NCBI GenBank assembly: GCA_022578965.1
Contig: MU400510.1
Coordinates: 1-64,000, forward strand
Direction: 5' to 3'
Origin: Xylaria sp. FL1777
Lineage: Eukaryota; Ascomycota; Sordariomycetes; Xylariales; Xylariaceae
DNA length: 64,000 nucleotides
Of the stretch, positions 22,501 to 34,722 are shown one piece after another. Under the pieces are notes generated by a model. That model was not told where the DNA came from and did not search any database. It saw nothing but the letters and a program-made list of their open reading frames with translations. Position numbers and translations under genes: made by a program. Within the stretch, counting starts at the first letter, position 1, and each line of letters starts with the position of its first letter.

Positions 22501-23024
22501 GCAATTGATTCTTTGTTCAGGTCGGCGAAGCGATAAGCCGGCAATTTGGAGGGATTATGGTTCTGGCGGTGTGCGTGCAAGACGCTGTGTTGGGGTGGAG
22601 GAGAAGTGGATGGAGAAGGATGACGGGAATTGCGGTCGGGCGCTGCTGATGATGATGGTGTTGATGATGGATGGAAGGTTTGGGGGGCTTGGGATGGTGC
22701 GGCAGCGGCAGGTGCAGGTGCAGGTGCTTGTGCGTGGGCCGAACCCCAAAACCCCGATCCAGATCTACTGGTCAGTGCTGCTGCTGCTGGAGTTACCGCC
22801 GTCGCTGCTGCGCCTAGGGCCGGACCGTCGCTGTTACCACCATCACCACTACCAGCACTACCAGCACTGTCGGGCGCGTTTATAAGGGCCCTATCCGTCG
22901 CTGTCGCGACGGTCGTGGTTGCTGTTACGCCTGTACCGTCTCTAACACCTGCTGCTACAGCGCCTAATAAGGAAGACCCATGGCCGGGAACTGCATGGGT
23001 CGGCTCAGCAAAACTCGAGTCCAT
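19518..23024 (-). CDS. Large Ser/Thr-rich conserved fungal protein (1110 aa, two exons)
   Basis: Function unknown. Exons 23024-21558 and 21383-19518, joined by a 174-nt phase-0 intron (GTAAGT donor, CTCTAG acceptor). Splicing links a frame starting at ATG 23024 (MDSSFAEPTH) to a second open frame that otherwise lacks an ATG, which is good evidence for one gene. Most of the protein is disordered: Ala/Ser/Pro-rich, with a Gln/His run (QHQHQHQ) near 22450-22495. Three short blocks look folded and helical: TVWDELEELKSRIHRLELTG (about residue 665), a segment containing KEFLTSEVYDALEAASIDAL (about 740-765) and KKADSVCRSLTELCLALSEH (about 800-820). Tandem RRAGTEEPEDG/L-type repeats occur near 19990-20080. 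Similar proteins in other moulds are usually hypothetical; no enzyme motif is present. Confidence 0.85.
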
Positions 23025-26000
23025 CTCTTCTTTGTTCCTTGGCCCCAGCTACTTTGCTTCAAAGTCCTGGACGCCCCAGTATTCTTGTTTCGGACACCTC
23101 TTGAATGGGTATTCTAGCGTCGTATTAAGTTCGGTCTTGTGAAGCGTCTTGAAAGAATGAAGAAAAGGAATATGTATCATGTGTCGCACAGCCGCGCCAG
23201 ACTAGTCGTCCCATAAATAAAGTCTAACTCTGGGACCAGCTGCGCAATGAATGGGATTAGGGGTGAATGCATGTAGCGCAAAGGGCTTCGGGTAAAATGA
23301 TTTCAAGCTGTCCAAGTAGTCGAAGCAGGAAAAGACGCTCAGAAATGGCGAGGGACTGACGATGTTTGGATCGAGAAAGCGTTTCTTCCATCAGAGGGCG
23401 CTGCAAAGGGTTTCACAAAACCAAGGAAAATTTACGAAAAATGTTAGGGGATGATTGTGATTGTGTTGCTGATCGTGCCCTGGTATTCTTCCCACGTCAG
23501 GGTCCGAGTGGGAAAGGAACCGGCGACTGGGAGCAGATGTTTAGCTGCTTGTTGCAAGGGTCTTCTGGAGGCGACACCGTACATAGTGTAGTGTAGTGTA
23601 GTGGTACCCGATGCCCCCAGTCAGGTTCTCCCCTATTTGATGAGCGGGCTGGCTCGTTGTCAACTTTGACACTTCACTCCATCGACTTGGAGAGATGGAG
23701 AAAAGGCGGCCCGGGAAGAGGGTCATATGTCTTTTTGAGGTCAGGTCGAAGCCGGATCATTCAGGCTACATGAGAGCATTACAGAGGCAGTGTACAGAGA
23801 GCGTCAGAGACCAGCTGACCGGCCTTGCTTTTGTCGAGGGATTTTGGTATTCCGGCACCGACCGGCCGGTGACGGACGTGCATCGTGTGTGCCCCTTTCT
23901 TCATAGCCTAGCTCGGTCCATCCATATTCGCATGGGCCCTTGGACTGGGGCTTGCCTGGGAGATGCACGCTATCATTACAGAGTGCACCATCACGCTGCG
24001 AGTTGGTAGTTGGGGATTTCGGTCAGGAGAAAGACTACCTGTAGGCTGTATGCTGTAGGTGAACTACCTAATCTACACTTACTCAGATATGTACCAGCCC
24101 AATGCCGGACCAGAAATACACTCGTATACACGACGTAAGTAGGTAGTCTACAGTTGTTACCCTCAACTACACTCTCTACACCATACCTATCAATTCTTTT
24201 GCTGTTGTTCTACGTACGTTAGGTATGACCTACACTACTCCTGCAAGTGTTTGGTAGCCGATTTACAGATCAACTAGTGTAGATACACAAGGCATGTTCC
24301 ATGAAACACCAATACGTGGAAGGGAGGTTGGAAGCACCCGCTCGCCAGTTTGGGGACTTGGTAAGAGACTAAACGGGTCGCTACCGGTGCAGCTATCACC
24401 CATTCGGGCTAAATGGCTACCCAAGGCAGGGGTATAGGCTGGTAGGACTCCCCAGTTCAAAGTTCAACCGACCGTCCCGCCCCTGTTTTCATATATCTTC
24501 CGGGCAGACTACTGCCACATGAATGCATGGATATTGCAGGATGAGGAGGCCCGTGTGCTGTATCCTGAACCTATATAACAAATCATTAAGGTGTTGAGTA
24601 GAATACGGTGAGCTGCCATGCACGAGAATCGGGTTGCAAGTCAGCAGCAGTAGATATTCCAGCATCGACGTGGTACAGACTGTGTGGAACGAGTGATGAT
24701 GGGAACAACAGCATGATACATATAGTTGTTTGAGGAACATGGTACGTTGTTAGACCGCCGTCGTGTCCAGCTCTGAAACCCTTGGGTTGTCGCAGTGGTC
24801 AGCATACCGGCACCTATTCATGTTTTGGTGCCCTCCCCCATAATGAAGTGATATTGTGCTACGTGCAAGAAATCCCATGACAGCCTATAATAATCCACAC
24901 CAAGTTCTATCCCAGAGCAAGGTGCAATGTCAGTTACCCAAACAAGCTATTGTTGGTGGACAGCTCTCAGTAAAACGGGACTCCTTGATACGTATGTTTA
25001 ATACATATACACATGCTAGATTACCGTGTTGATATTGATCTCTCGAGGGGCCTAGTGGTTAAAACCTTGCCCGTCTTGTTCCCTTGAATATCGATTGATA
25101 TCTTTCCTAACTGGATAATCGAAAGAGTTGAGTGTGACCATCATCATCACTTCGTCTTACCAATACCGAATTACAACTGATCTTGAAGCAGGAAGATCTT
25201 GATAGGAAGGGTGGACTTGAGATTGTTTGTTAGTACTAGTTATGGTGACTGCTACACTCGCCTGTCCATTATGCACACATGTTGAGAGAGCAACCTCGCC
25301 GCATCATTACGGTGAGCCGAAGCCTGAAAAGAAAATTCATTTGTCGACTTTGTAGACAAGTGTAAAAAATATTGTTCAGTCCAAGTATCTTGCTGCGCAC
25401 AACAACTGCAAGCCACTTAGCACGTCGCATTAAGGTAAGAAAAAGAAAAAACGGCGCGCGAATTGCATCATCCGAAGTGCCATGCAGGAGCCATGTGAAT
25501 AGTGGGTATGAAGCTAGAGAGGTTGCATCAGTCCTCTCCTCGGGAAAGGAAATAGACCACCGTTTCCGTACTGCGTAATTCGTTTTTTAACACGGGAGGT
25601 TTGACGCTACAAGCGTATATGTAGTTATACTGGTGTGCATGGTTACCTGGCCGCGCCATGGTATGGTACGATGAGTGCCCGTCTGCAGGTGATATCGGAA
25701 TCTTAACACTAACAATTACATGGAACCAACAATTTGCGAGTATTTTTCTGCCTTCATTTACACTACACTACTCACGTATGCGTAGATACTGAGTAAGTGC
25801 TCTTTACGTATATATTATGTAGATGGTGTGATATCGCACCTGGAGCTCGGTTATACCCTGCCAGGGCAGGGCTCGCTCTGCTCTCCGAACTGCAGGCCAC
25901 AACCGGAAATTCGAGGGGCTTTGCAGCTCGCTTACCTTTGTCCTGGGAGTCAATCAAACTGCTTTCGAAGCCTCGTGACCGGGAAGTTGTAGGAGACAGC

Positions 26001-29000
26001 ATAGTATATGGAATTGAATTGTCTGCTCACGCCTCAGAGAAGAATTCGCGTGCATAAAAGAAGATCGCTTTTGCACGAACTATATAGTGTGATCTGTCAA
26101 CTTTGTCCTTTGGCTTGAGAGAGTAGACTCGACGTTCGACGATGGTATATTTTCAAAAATTTGGGTACAGTTTATATGTAGAGATGTGATGTAGCCATGT
26201 TTATCACTTGGCTGTATAAAAGTGAAAATCAGGAATCCTATAGCCTATTTCCATAAAGTCCTGTTGTTGCTGGGATATTGAACCCAGATCATCCTGTTTT
26301 ACCTATAGTTAACGTAACCTTACGCATACGCAGTACGTAGTAGGTGGTGTTGCCGGGACGAAGAGATCCTTGGCCATATATTACAGATGAACATTGGAGG
26401 AGGTCTGTTTCTAGCTACGGTGCAGTAGTATAAGTGGAGTGCCCTCCTTCTTTGGTCCAGGTTGTTTGGATAGAAAAAGGTATTGTGGTTCCAGATATCC
26501 AACACTAGCGTTCATTCTCAATCTTTATAAACAAAATTCGATCTGGAAGTTTATATGGATGACCGTGTTCATGCAATTGGTAACACGCTATTCTCTGTGT
26601 ATAGATTTCCATCCGGCTTATTTGTAGCCTCGCAGTATTACTTTGTCTGGCACATACACTCTTACTAGTACAAATCGTCAAGAGAGTTACCATCAGTTCG
26701 CGCTGACATGCCATCTCTCAAACCTTGCTCGTAGAAAGCCGAGCCAAGATCTGGTTGTCTCGCTAACAACATACGTTACTAAGTAATGGTTATCTCTAAC
26801 CAAATTTAATATAAATGTATGCATATGATGGGCCAGGGCTGGGGAATGTTGTGGGGGACTCCCTAGTCGAAAACATCATGACCTTGCGAAGTCACTTAGT
26901 ATTGGTAGAGGAGTATAGTAAAGGCTACTTATCTGTAGTAATTGGCTTTTTTATCAAAAAGTGACAAATTTGACGTACATGTATTATCTCTAAGTGTAAT
27001 AACGATCTTCCCATTAGCGTCTTAACACTCGACCTGCTTCAATTCATAAACTATTCGGAAGCTTCAGGGTGGGTTACCTGGTAATGCCAACAAAAGTACA
27101 GGCCCAGCATCTCGTTAAAGGAATCGCAAAGTACTAAATTAACGCCACACTAAAGACAGACGACCCAGAAGAGGATCACGGTGAAGCCGTACAACTAAGA
27201 GGCCCACGAAATCCTCTCACTACCCGGCCAGCAACACTCAAATCGAAGCATTGCTTAGTGACGCCAATCCCAACTGTTCACATTGTAAGCACCGGAGACC
27301 GATGAAAACGGTCATCAAGGCTTGCTGTTGAGGCGAAGCGTGGCAATAACCACGAATGTTTACTGTGATACACGCATTCGGTTATTTGATGCCTCGGTTC
27401 GGGCCCATCAGATATGCTATGTAAGTAGTATAGATACACTAGAAAACAAACTAACAAACAAACGGAGCCAACAAGAACTCACATTGAGGAAGATCTCAGC
27501 CTCAATAACGTAATCTATCAGCTAGTGAATAGTCTTGGCGCTACGCTCGGTCTCGTCACGACTAGTCAAGCATCCAGTTGAGGATGGCTATTTGCACCAA
27601 GCATAGTTTACGTTAGTCCCAGGCTGGTGGTTGATATGAGAGGAGTGAATCAGGTGGAGGTTCGATGAACTTCACGTTTCAGACTTGCCAAGCCGCGATT
27701 CAGACACGTTATCAACTAGCAGTGGAGTTATGTCGACGTCCACCTGAATAGACCTGAGTGCCATTACCCTAGCTTCAAGATTAATGGGTCTCTAACTGCA
27801 AATTGTCTACCTTTGGACTCCAGTTCACGGGTATATACTGCCTGGGGATTAGATACCAGTGTAGTACGTGTTTGCGTATATCGCCTCCGTCCTCCAATGC
27901 TAGTAAAACACTATCACAGGACGGTTGATGATTTTGCCTATATCTGGCTAGGTAAGGTGCGTATTAGTATGTAGTTTAGAGGAAAGTAAAGTTTCAGAGC
28001 TCTGTATCATATGCAGTTAGGCCTCATCGCGCTTAGTGTCCTCTCAACATAAAATGATTAAGTTCATTCTGAACCTTTCAACGAAGGTAAAAGTAAAAGC
28101 ATAGTGTACTGCGTATGTGACAGTAGTCTTAAGCAGGTACCGTATTTAGTGTACTGTGGGGAGGAATACCTTGTGTAGTGGAAGTTCATTCACCTACACT
28201 AGACTAATTGCATCGTCATCCTCCGCAACTAACAATTCCTTCAAATCAAATCTATATATAGCCCCCTGACTCTTACGAAAACGGAAAATGCTCACTCGTT
28301 ACCTAGGTAGCCCATGGGAGTCCCTTGCGATTAAGACATACATTAATAAGACACATCCTTTACGTATCTACAGTAAGTATGTACTTTTTCGTCGTAACCA
28401 GGTACTGTAGCTTCTGGTGAGAGATGAGTAGCTCTGACAATGAACTCAACACCGGAAGCCAATATTTGACTCATAGAATGTCAATTTTGCCGCAGGCATC
28501 GTTGACGTTGACGGAGTTCGCGGTTCCCCTCCGCCCGTAATAGGCAGTGGTTTATTTTTGTCTCAAGTTATCTGGCCGCTTTCGCCCAATATACCAATGA
28601 AAGATTGCATTGGCGGGTCCTGTGCAGGCTACCACTGCACAAGGAAGTAGGTCAGAATTTGAGTGAGGCTGCGTAACCACGTGAAGATTGTATAGCGGCA
28701 TCGAGAGGCTGTGGTGATTTCCAAGACGGCGGATAAGACATGTTTCCTATAATATGGACCACCCACCACTTGATTCTAGAATTTGTCGACAAAGAACAAT
28801 TGACTGCAGCGCAAAGCAGGCGAGTACTGTATCAAGAGCCGCCCACAGAACATCTCGCGCTTCTGGCTTCCGCAGGATGCTCTCGATAGGCTTGGCGGCG
28901 TTGCACTGGACAGAAGAGGGGCTCGATCAGCGGCTTCGAAAAATGACGGGCTACTGTACTTGGGCAGATTGGACCGGAGCACGCTGATTTGTTGAGATTT

Positions 29001-30870
29001 GGCGCCGAGTTGGCTGCAGGGGGCTATTAATAGAAGCTAATCACCAGCAAGAACCCCTGTTCCTAGTGGGCGTCTCGTTTCGCAAACATCAACCCTTGCC
29101 CAACAAGTACCCAGGACGACCACTCAGGTGTCGAGATGCTCCTCCATGCCTCAGCGATGTGGAGGCCGTAGAACTCGGCATACATATGATGGAACACACC
29201 ATCTGCAAGTACCGCAGAGTCGTGTATACACCCACCACGCTCCAGTACACCGTAGCGAGAGATAGAGGCACTGCTACGCCAATTGAAAGGGCCATCGGGA
29301 AGTACGTATAGAATGTTCTCGTGTGTTATTTGCTCGAGAGAAAGCGTCGATGCGTGGACGTACGGGACAGCGCAGGTACAGTGCACTAGTCTACTGCGTA
29401 TGTAGAGGATAATGACGATGATGTTATGAAACATATGGTTAGAGGTAGTGTAGGGGTGCTTCAGCCGAGTACTGACCCGAGCAATACCTAACCAAGATCA
29501 AGCCCTGTGACAGGGCTCTGAACAAGGCCCTTGAAAGAGTGGGGCGCTTCGAGGTACCTATTCTGCGTAGCCAGAGCAGCTGAGAAGGAGATCCACCAAG
29601 TGGGCCACGATAGTGATCCATGCCCACCCCAAGTCGTCCATTTGTTCCCCAGAGCGGTAGTCGGTGCTGGGAGAAGACGTAACAGGTACCTCTGCCATCC
29701 GGATGCGCTATTGCGCCAAGAGGGACCTCACTGGTCCTGCAAGCGCCAGGGCTAGTACCATGTACACTCGACTACATACTACGTACATAGATTCCGTTTA
29801 CCGCTGCAGCAGCACCGGGGGCTACGACTCTGCGCCATCCACCGCGCAACTAACGCCTGCGCCCACCTAAACCCAACTAACTCCCTTTCTGACCACTGTG
29901 TCGCATCCATTCAATCTCCTTTCCTTGTGCTTTTGCGAGATCTCTCCCCTCTCTCCCCAGCAGTGACCGGCCTGTCCTCTAGTGTCGAATTGCGGTAGTT
30001 CATGTGCATCGCTAGGCATGCGTGAGTGAGAAATAGACGTCTTGCCGAATCCAATTCCCGCCGCTGCTCTTACATCCACTCCACCCCGTATATTCGTCGT
30101 CGTCCTCGCCTCTCTGACTACCTACACATCCTTCGTCCTCGCAACCACGGCTGGTGGTACCATTTGCCATTCCTAGTGTACCCTAACCCTCAGGCGCCTG
30201 CTCTACCTGGCAACCTGCCCCGAGCAACGGATGTTCGTCTCTTCCCCTGGTCGCCCGTTTTGGTAAACCCAAATCCCACTGTCCCCCATGGCCCTCGACT
30301 TGTAGCCACCCGAAACACGCACGCCTTTCTAATTTTACCTCCATTGCCTACCATCACACGCCCACCATTACACCGCCCGTCGTCGTACACACTTCTCTCA
30401 TTTGTCTCTCTTCCCGTTTCTTGCCCTGGCCTGGACGCTTCCCCATCTTTGCCGAATCTTGAAGCAACAGATTAGTTAATCCTTAGACGTTGCGCGTGCC
30501 GAGTTCTCTTTGTCGACGCCTTGGCCTCAACCAGAAGGCAGGTTCAGGGGATTTCGATCGACAGCACGGTTTTATTCTGAGACTTGCAAGTGAAGGAGCG
30601 AGGTGCATGAGCAGGATTCAGCAGCGCTGTCCACTATTAGGTCTTGGTTATACCGCCTTTTTTGCGATCGCCATTCCTTTCAACAACATTTTACATACAT
30701 TTACCCTTTCAACCTTCCGACACCCGATTCCCGATACAACCAGCATCCACCGTGCCGGGCGAACGACATCTTAACAGAAGGAGTAGGGGACGACCTTGGC
30801 CCTCTATCGTGTGGATTTGGAGAGAGCTGGGTGTTCAGCCACCACTTGCGATTACTTTTCATCGTCAAAC
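23025..30870. other. 7.8-kb gene-poor stretch
   Basis: No ORF here has a recognisable domain, a credible ATG start with length, or splice-linked partners. The first 700 bp are the probable promoter/leader of the gene at 23024. From 24.0 to 24.3 kb TAGGTA-type motifs recur; 25-28.5 kb is moderately AT-rich without the extreme composition of the left block. The last kilobase (29.9-30.87 kb) is pyrimidine-rich and contains several upstream ATGs, including a 55-codon frame at 30607-30774, and is likely promoter and 5' leader of the phosphatase gene. No tRNA, rRNA or transposon was recognised. Confidence 0.5.
30607..30774 (+). promoter_or_regulatory. Upstream ORF in the leader of the MAPK phosphatase gene
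   Basis: ATG at 30607 (MSRIQQRCPLL) runs to a TAA at 30772-30774, ending 96 nt before the main ATG. Whether the transcript includes it is not visible; if it does, it would reduce translation of the phosphatase. The frame has no recognised domain. Confidence 0.3.
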
Positions 30871-33264
30871 ATGCCTTCCGCCGCTGCTCGACGAATGTAT
30901 GAGGACCAAATACCCTCTTTGATGTCCATAATAGATCCAGAAAGTGAGAGCATAGGGGATAGGGAGTTGGTTACAGTCGTGGAGCCGAAGTTCATGGAGA
31001 TGGGGTCGTCATGCGCATCTAGGAAAATGAACGAGAAGGCTCCCCAACAACCCAGCCAGCATCTACGACCCGTCCCATCAGACCCGACTCACCGGCACCA
31101 TGATAGCACGTCAACACAGAACTCAGACTCGGCCGATTCTTCCCCTACGCTTACCACGGATACTTCTTCGCTGTCGGACCCTTCACCTTCATCGTCGCCC
31201 GACTCACCTGTTAACCTGATTCCCTTGAATTCATTTCCTTTGACCACCTTTGGAGAGCTGCCGACTATGGACGGCCTCCAGATCGACCGCAATACAAACA
31301 CAGCTAACTTCGAGAGGCCTATGACGTCGCCGGGCCCTAGGAAACCTAGGAATATGAAGGGCCTATCCATACAACCGCCGTTCGCGGCATCCTCGAGCAA
31401 TACTTTGGTTTCCGAGCCTTCATCGCCTTCCTTCATCAAGCCTAGAATTCCCGGACCCAGGAAAAAACCCAGTCTACTCAGCCTCAAAACCGATTCTCAG
31501 GGACTTAATCTTCGCCCCATGGCTTTGGAAGTACCAGGTTCACCTAGCCTCCCGCCTATCTTACAGCGCAGGTCTCTAAAACATTCGACCTCATCACCCC
31601 ACATGCTCTCAAGCCTGAAATCGGCGACATTTGGCCCGTCTGGCGGAATGACTTTTCCCACCGTATTTGAGCGAGGGACCTCTGGGCTGTCGGAAGTATT
31701 ACGACCAACAAAGCTAGGAAATATAAGCAATGATTATGGCTCAACGATTATAGAAGAAGACTCCCCAATCAAACCACAACTGGCAAATCGAGCGGCTATG
31801 GATTTTGAGCCATTCCATGACGAATCGGAGAACAATGAGGATCAAAAGTCCCCAGGCTATCCCGATGGCCCCATTGCGATATACAGCGATAATGTGTATC
31901 TTTACTTGGAACCTACTGCTGAGGAGGCTTCTAAATTCGACGTGGTAATTAATGTTGCTCGAGAGGTCCACAATCCATTCGCGACTTCAGCTACCGGGAA
32001 TAATAATGGGACAGGTTCGGGGCCATCGGAGTCTATGGTTGAATCACCAATACCGGACACGGCAATGACAAATGACAGCTTTGCAACCGCATTCGAATAT
32101 CCACCTCGTGAAGAGTCTGGCTCAGAAACACCTACAACACCCAAAGCAGTTTCATGGAACGAGCCTGAATACATTCATATCCCTTGGGATCATAACACTG
32201 ACATTGCGACGGATTTGATGACGCTTTGCGAAACGATTGATAAGCGTACCAAGGAGGGCAAGAAAGTGCTTGTACATTGTCAGCAAGGCGCGAGTCGTTC
32301 AGCAAGTTTGATTATTGCGTACGGTTTATATCAGGACCCGGGGTTGAGCGTTAATGACGCTTACTATGCTGCTCAAGCAAAAAGTAGATGGATAAGCCCG
32401 AACATGCGGCTGATGTACTGTTTGCAAGATTTCCAAAAAGAAGTGTCAAAGAAGAGACTGCCGCTTCGGTCTGTTGCTTGTCCCAGGAGCGGAAGAAGTC
32501 CCACCAAACATCGACTGACGCTGTCGGCTGATGCTATTGGCGTCAAGCCGAAGGAACCTATGACTGCGCCGTTACCCGATGAAGAACAAGATGTCTCGAA
32601 AGGTTCTAGCCCAGACCGAAATCCGTTTCATTCTCGTGGAAAATCGACGCCTAGTATTGAGGCAATCTCACCCGGGCCGTCTTCTGCGCCGTCTAGTTTC
32701 TCCTGGTTAGAAAATGAAGAAGGAAAGAAGTCGGAAACTATCGGTCGCTTCAATTTTGGGGATACCCTCGAGCCACCAATGGTGTTTGAGCCTAAGCTGG
32801 AGTTGCGGCAACAATCGATATTTCCTCCGAGGTCGTCGTCTTTCTTCAAACCTCCGCCATCTCCTGGGTTTCCTCAGAATTTCCCGAGCGGGCCTCAACA
32901 CTTTGGATTCCAAGACCACAATATTGGTTCCAAGCGGCAAAATCCATTTGGTAACCATGATGAGATGTCACCTCCTCGAGGTATCACAATAGCTCCAGCT
33001 CTATCTTTTGATGATACGTTGATGTCTCCACGGGTCGAAACCATGACGAATAACCCACTCCACGATTCATTTTCAGGATTGTCTGGGATGAAATTTGTTG
33101 AATCACCACCGACACCTACCGAGAGTCTCTTCTCTCCACGAGAAACCATGTTCCCTCGGAATCCTTTGTTTCCCTTTGGACGTCCTTCTCAGATGGCCGA
33201 TCCGCGGAGCCCCCCTACTAGGGGAGAAACACCAATTACACGATCCATCGACGAGATATTATAG
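30871..33264 (+). CDS. MSG5: Dual-specificity MAP kinase phosphatase (797 aa)
   Basis: Dephosphorylates the Thr and Tyr of activated MAP kinases. Single exon; an open upstream extension begins at TTG (30796), and the first ATG is 30871 (MPSAAARRMYE). The catalytic domain spans about residues 330-535, with the signature HCQQGASRSAS: nucleophile Cys470 and phosphate-loop Arg476. Asp440 in IPWDHNTD is the likely general acid. The order matches fungal Msg5/Cpp1/Pmp1 phosphatases, with a long disordered N-terminus and a Ser/Pro-rich C-terminal tail of about 260 residues rich in SP/TP sites. A basic-hydrophobic stretch, RKKPSLLSL (residues 197-205), fits a MAPK docking motif. An insert of about 50 residues (391-432) between the first strands and the Asp loop is longer than in animal enzymes. 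Which MAPK it acts on cannot be read from sequence. Confidence 0.92.
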   Translation: MPSAAARRMYEDQIPSLMSIIDPESESIGDRELVTVVEPKFMEMGSSCASRKMNEKAPQQPSQHLRPVPSDPTHRHHDSTSTQNSDSADSSPTLTTDTSSLSDPSPSSSPDSPVNLIPLNSFPLTTFGELPTMDGLQIDRNTNTANFERPMTSPGPRKPRNMKGLSIQPPFAASSSNTLVSEPSSPSFIKPRIPGPRKKPSLLSLKTDSQGLNLRPMALEVPGSPSLPPILQRRSLKHSTSSPHMLSSLKSATFGPSGGMTFPTVFERGTSGLSEVLRPTKLGNISNDYGSTIIEEDSPIKPQLANRAAMDFEPFHDESENNEDQKSPGYPDGPIAIYSDNVYLYLEPTAEEASKFDVVINVAREVHNPFATSATGNNNGTGSGPSESMVESPIPDTAMTNDSFATAFEYPPREESGSETPTTPKAVSWNEPEYIHIPWDHNTDIATDLMTLCETIDKRTKEGKKVLVHCQQGASRSASLIIAYGLYQDPGLSVNDAYYAAQAKSRWISPNMRLMYCLQDFQKEVSKKRLPLRSVACPRSGRSPTKHRLTLSADAIGVKPKEPMTAPLPDEEQDVSKGSSPDRNPFHSRGKSTPSIEAISPGPSSAPSSFSWLENEEGKKSETIGRFNFGDTLEPPMVFEPKLELRQQSIFPPRSSSFFKPPPSPGFPQNFPSGPQHFGFQDHNIGSKRQNPFGNHDEMSPPRGITIAPALSFDDTLMSPRVETMTNNPLHDSFSGLSGMKFVESPPTPTESLFSPRETMFPRNPLFPFGRPSQMADPRSPPTRGETPITRSIDEIL

Positions 33265-34722
33265 CCATTGATATGATTCCGCACCAAGCGACTTTGGCTA
33301 CTTCGAATCTTCATATCAACTACAAAGTGGCTTGTGTCTAGTCTTTCATTTGTCTGAATTCATTCGACCATCGTTTCTATGTCAAACTTTTTTTTTCTCG
33401 GGTTTCTTATGGTTGTTTTTTTTTGGTTTTTCTATTGAATTTACAGCATAACCGAGCACTGGAACGGCGATACCGGATACCCCGGGCGGCGCAATTGTGA
33501 TGCGTACAAAAGTCATCAATGGGAAGGGCCATTACGTGTTTTTCCCGCTCCATAATCTTTGGTTCATGATGTCCATTGAATCAAATACCAATGTATAATC
33601 TAAAATCATCTGTGAGCAAAAGGAAAGGGGTAATCGTCACCGCGAACAGCGCGCCTTTGGCAAGGAGCCTCGGGCAAGGACAGCTGGAGGGCCTGCCCTT
33701 GTGTTTACGTACGCAGATGACTTTGGTCGGTGATCCAGGAGACCTAGCGAGTTGATTTCAGCGAGCGAGCGACCAAGCGTACATCGCGGAAGCGTGGAAT
33801 GAACGGCGTTGTTGAGGAGTAGGGAGGGGGATTTGAGAAAGGGAATTGGACATACACATACACATCGTGTGGTGTTCGGGACGAAGGAACAATACACAAG
33901 TTCCTCAATCTTGTATATATAGCTCATGAACGATCAAACTAAAACATCGTGCGACCTGCGCGAATATTCCAACAAAACTTTCTTGTCCACCTAAAAGTCA
34001 TTCGTATATGGTATTTTGCCTTTCAACTTGCTCACTATGAAAGCTTTAGACGAACAAATCTTACATGAATTCCGACTTTTTTTTTCTTTTCTTTTTTTGA
34101 AGTGTTGCTATATCCAGCCAATGTTAGGTAGTTTTGGTAGTGTTGTTGGGCATCCGTATCCGCGTCACTCATGTGAAATAACTGTGTGGCTATTACTGAC
34201 TCTATTGTGTATGTATAACTGGGTGCAAGGAAAGGGTAAGCGTCGCGCACTAGACGTCTTGATAAGGATCACACCATTATTATATCCAGCCAATGTTGTA
34301 AACTATGGTATGATTGTGACCTATAATCGAGATATATACCTTTCTGCTTCTCTCGCCTTGGAAAGTCTTTCCTTTACTCAGTAAGTTCCACCTCTATCTA
34401 CCTAGCTAGGATCAATGTGTCGTCATCATTCCTCTTCACCACTAGGATATGTAGAATAAGTCTCTCTCTCTCTTTTTTTTCCCTTTTCTTTTCATTCATT
34501 ACTATGGAACTAAGATATCTACATGTCCTAGGGACCCAACCTAGAAACCCAAGAGCAAAGGAAATACTAATTTCTCTGCCTCTTTACCAAATTCGGTCTT
34601 TCTCTACCAGGAAATATATACAATGTTTTGATAATGTGATTTTACGCTTTTAAGGAAAAAGGGCTTAATCCTTTCCTAATGTGCCTATGTATCTATCTAT
34701 CGAGATGCTCACGCCGACTCTA
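33265..34722. other. 3' region of the phosphatase gene and spacer
   Basis: The first 350 bp carry six TCAT motifs (33311, 33346, 33360, 33513, 33564, 33606) and T-rich tracts, consistent with a regulated 3' UTR. The rest (33.6-34.7 kb) is AT- and pyrimidine-rich with a CT run at 34459-34475. Short ORFs show no coding character. Confidence 0.5.

Noticed and set aside
26268..26295. T-arm-like hairpin on the minus strand (CTGGGTTCAATATCCCAG)
   Set aside because: Loop has eight bases and no A box or anticodon arm lies at the right distance.
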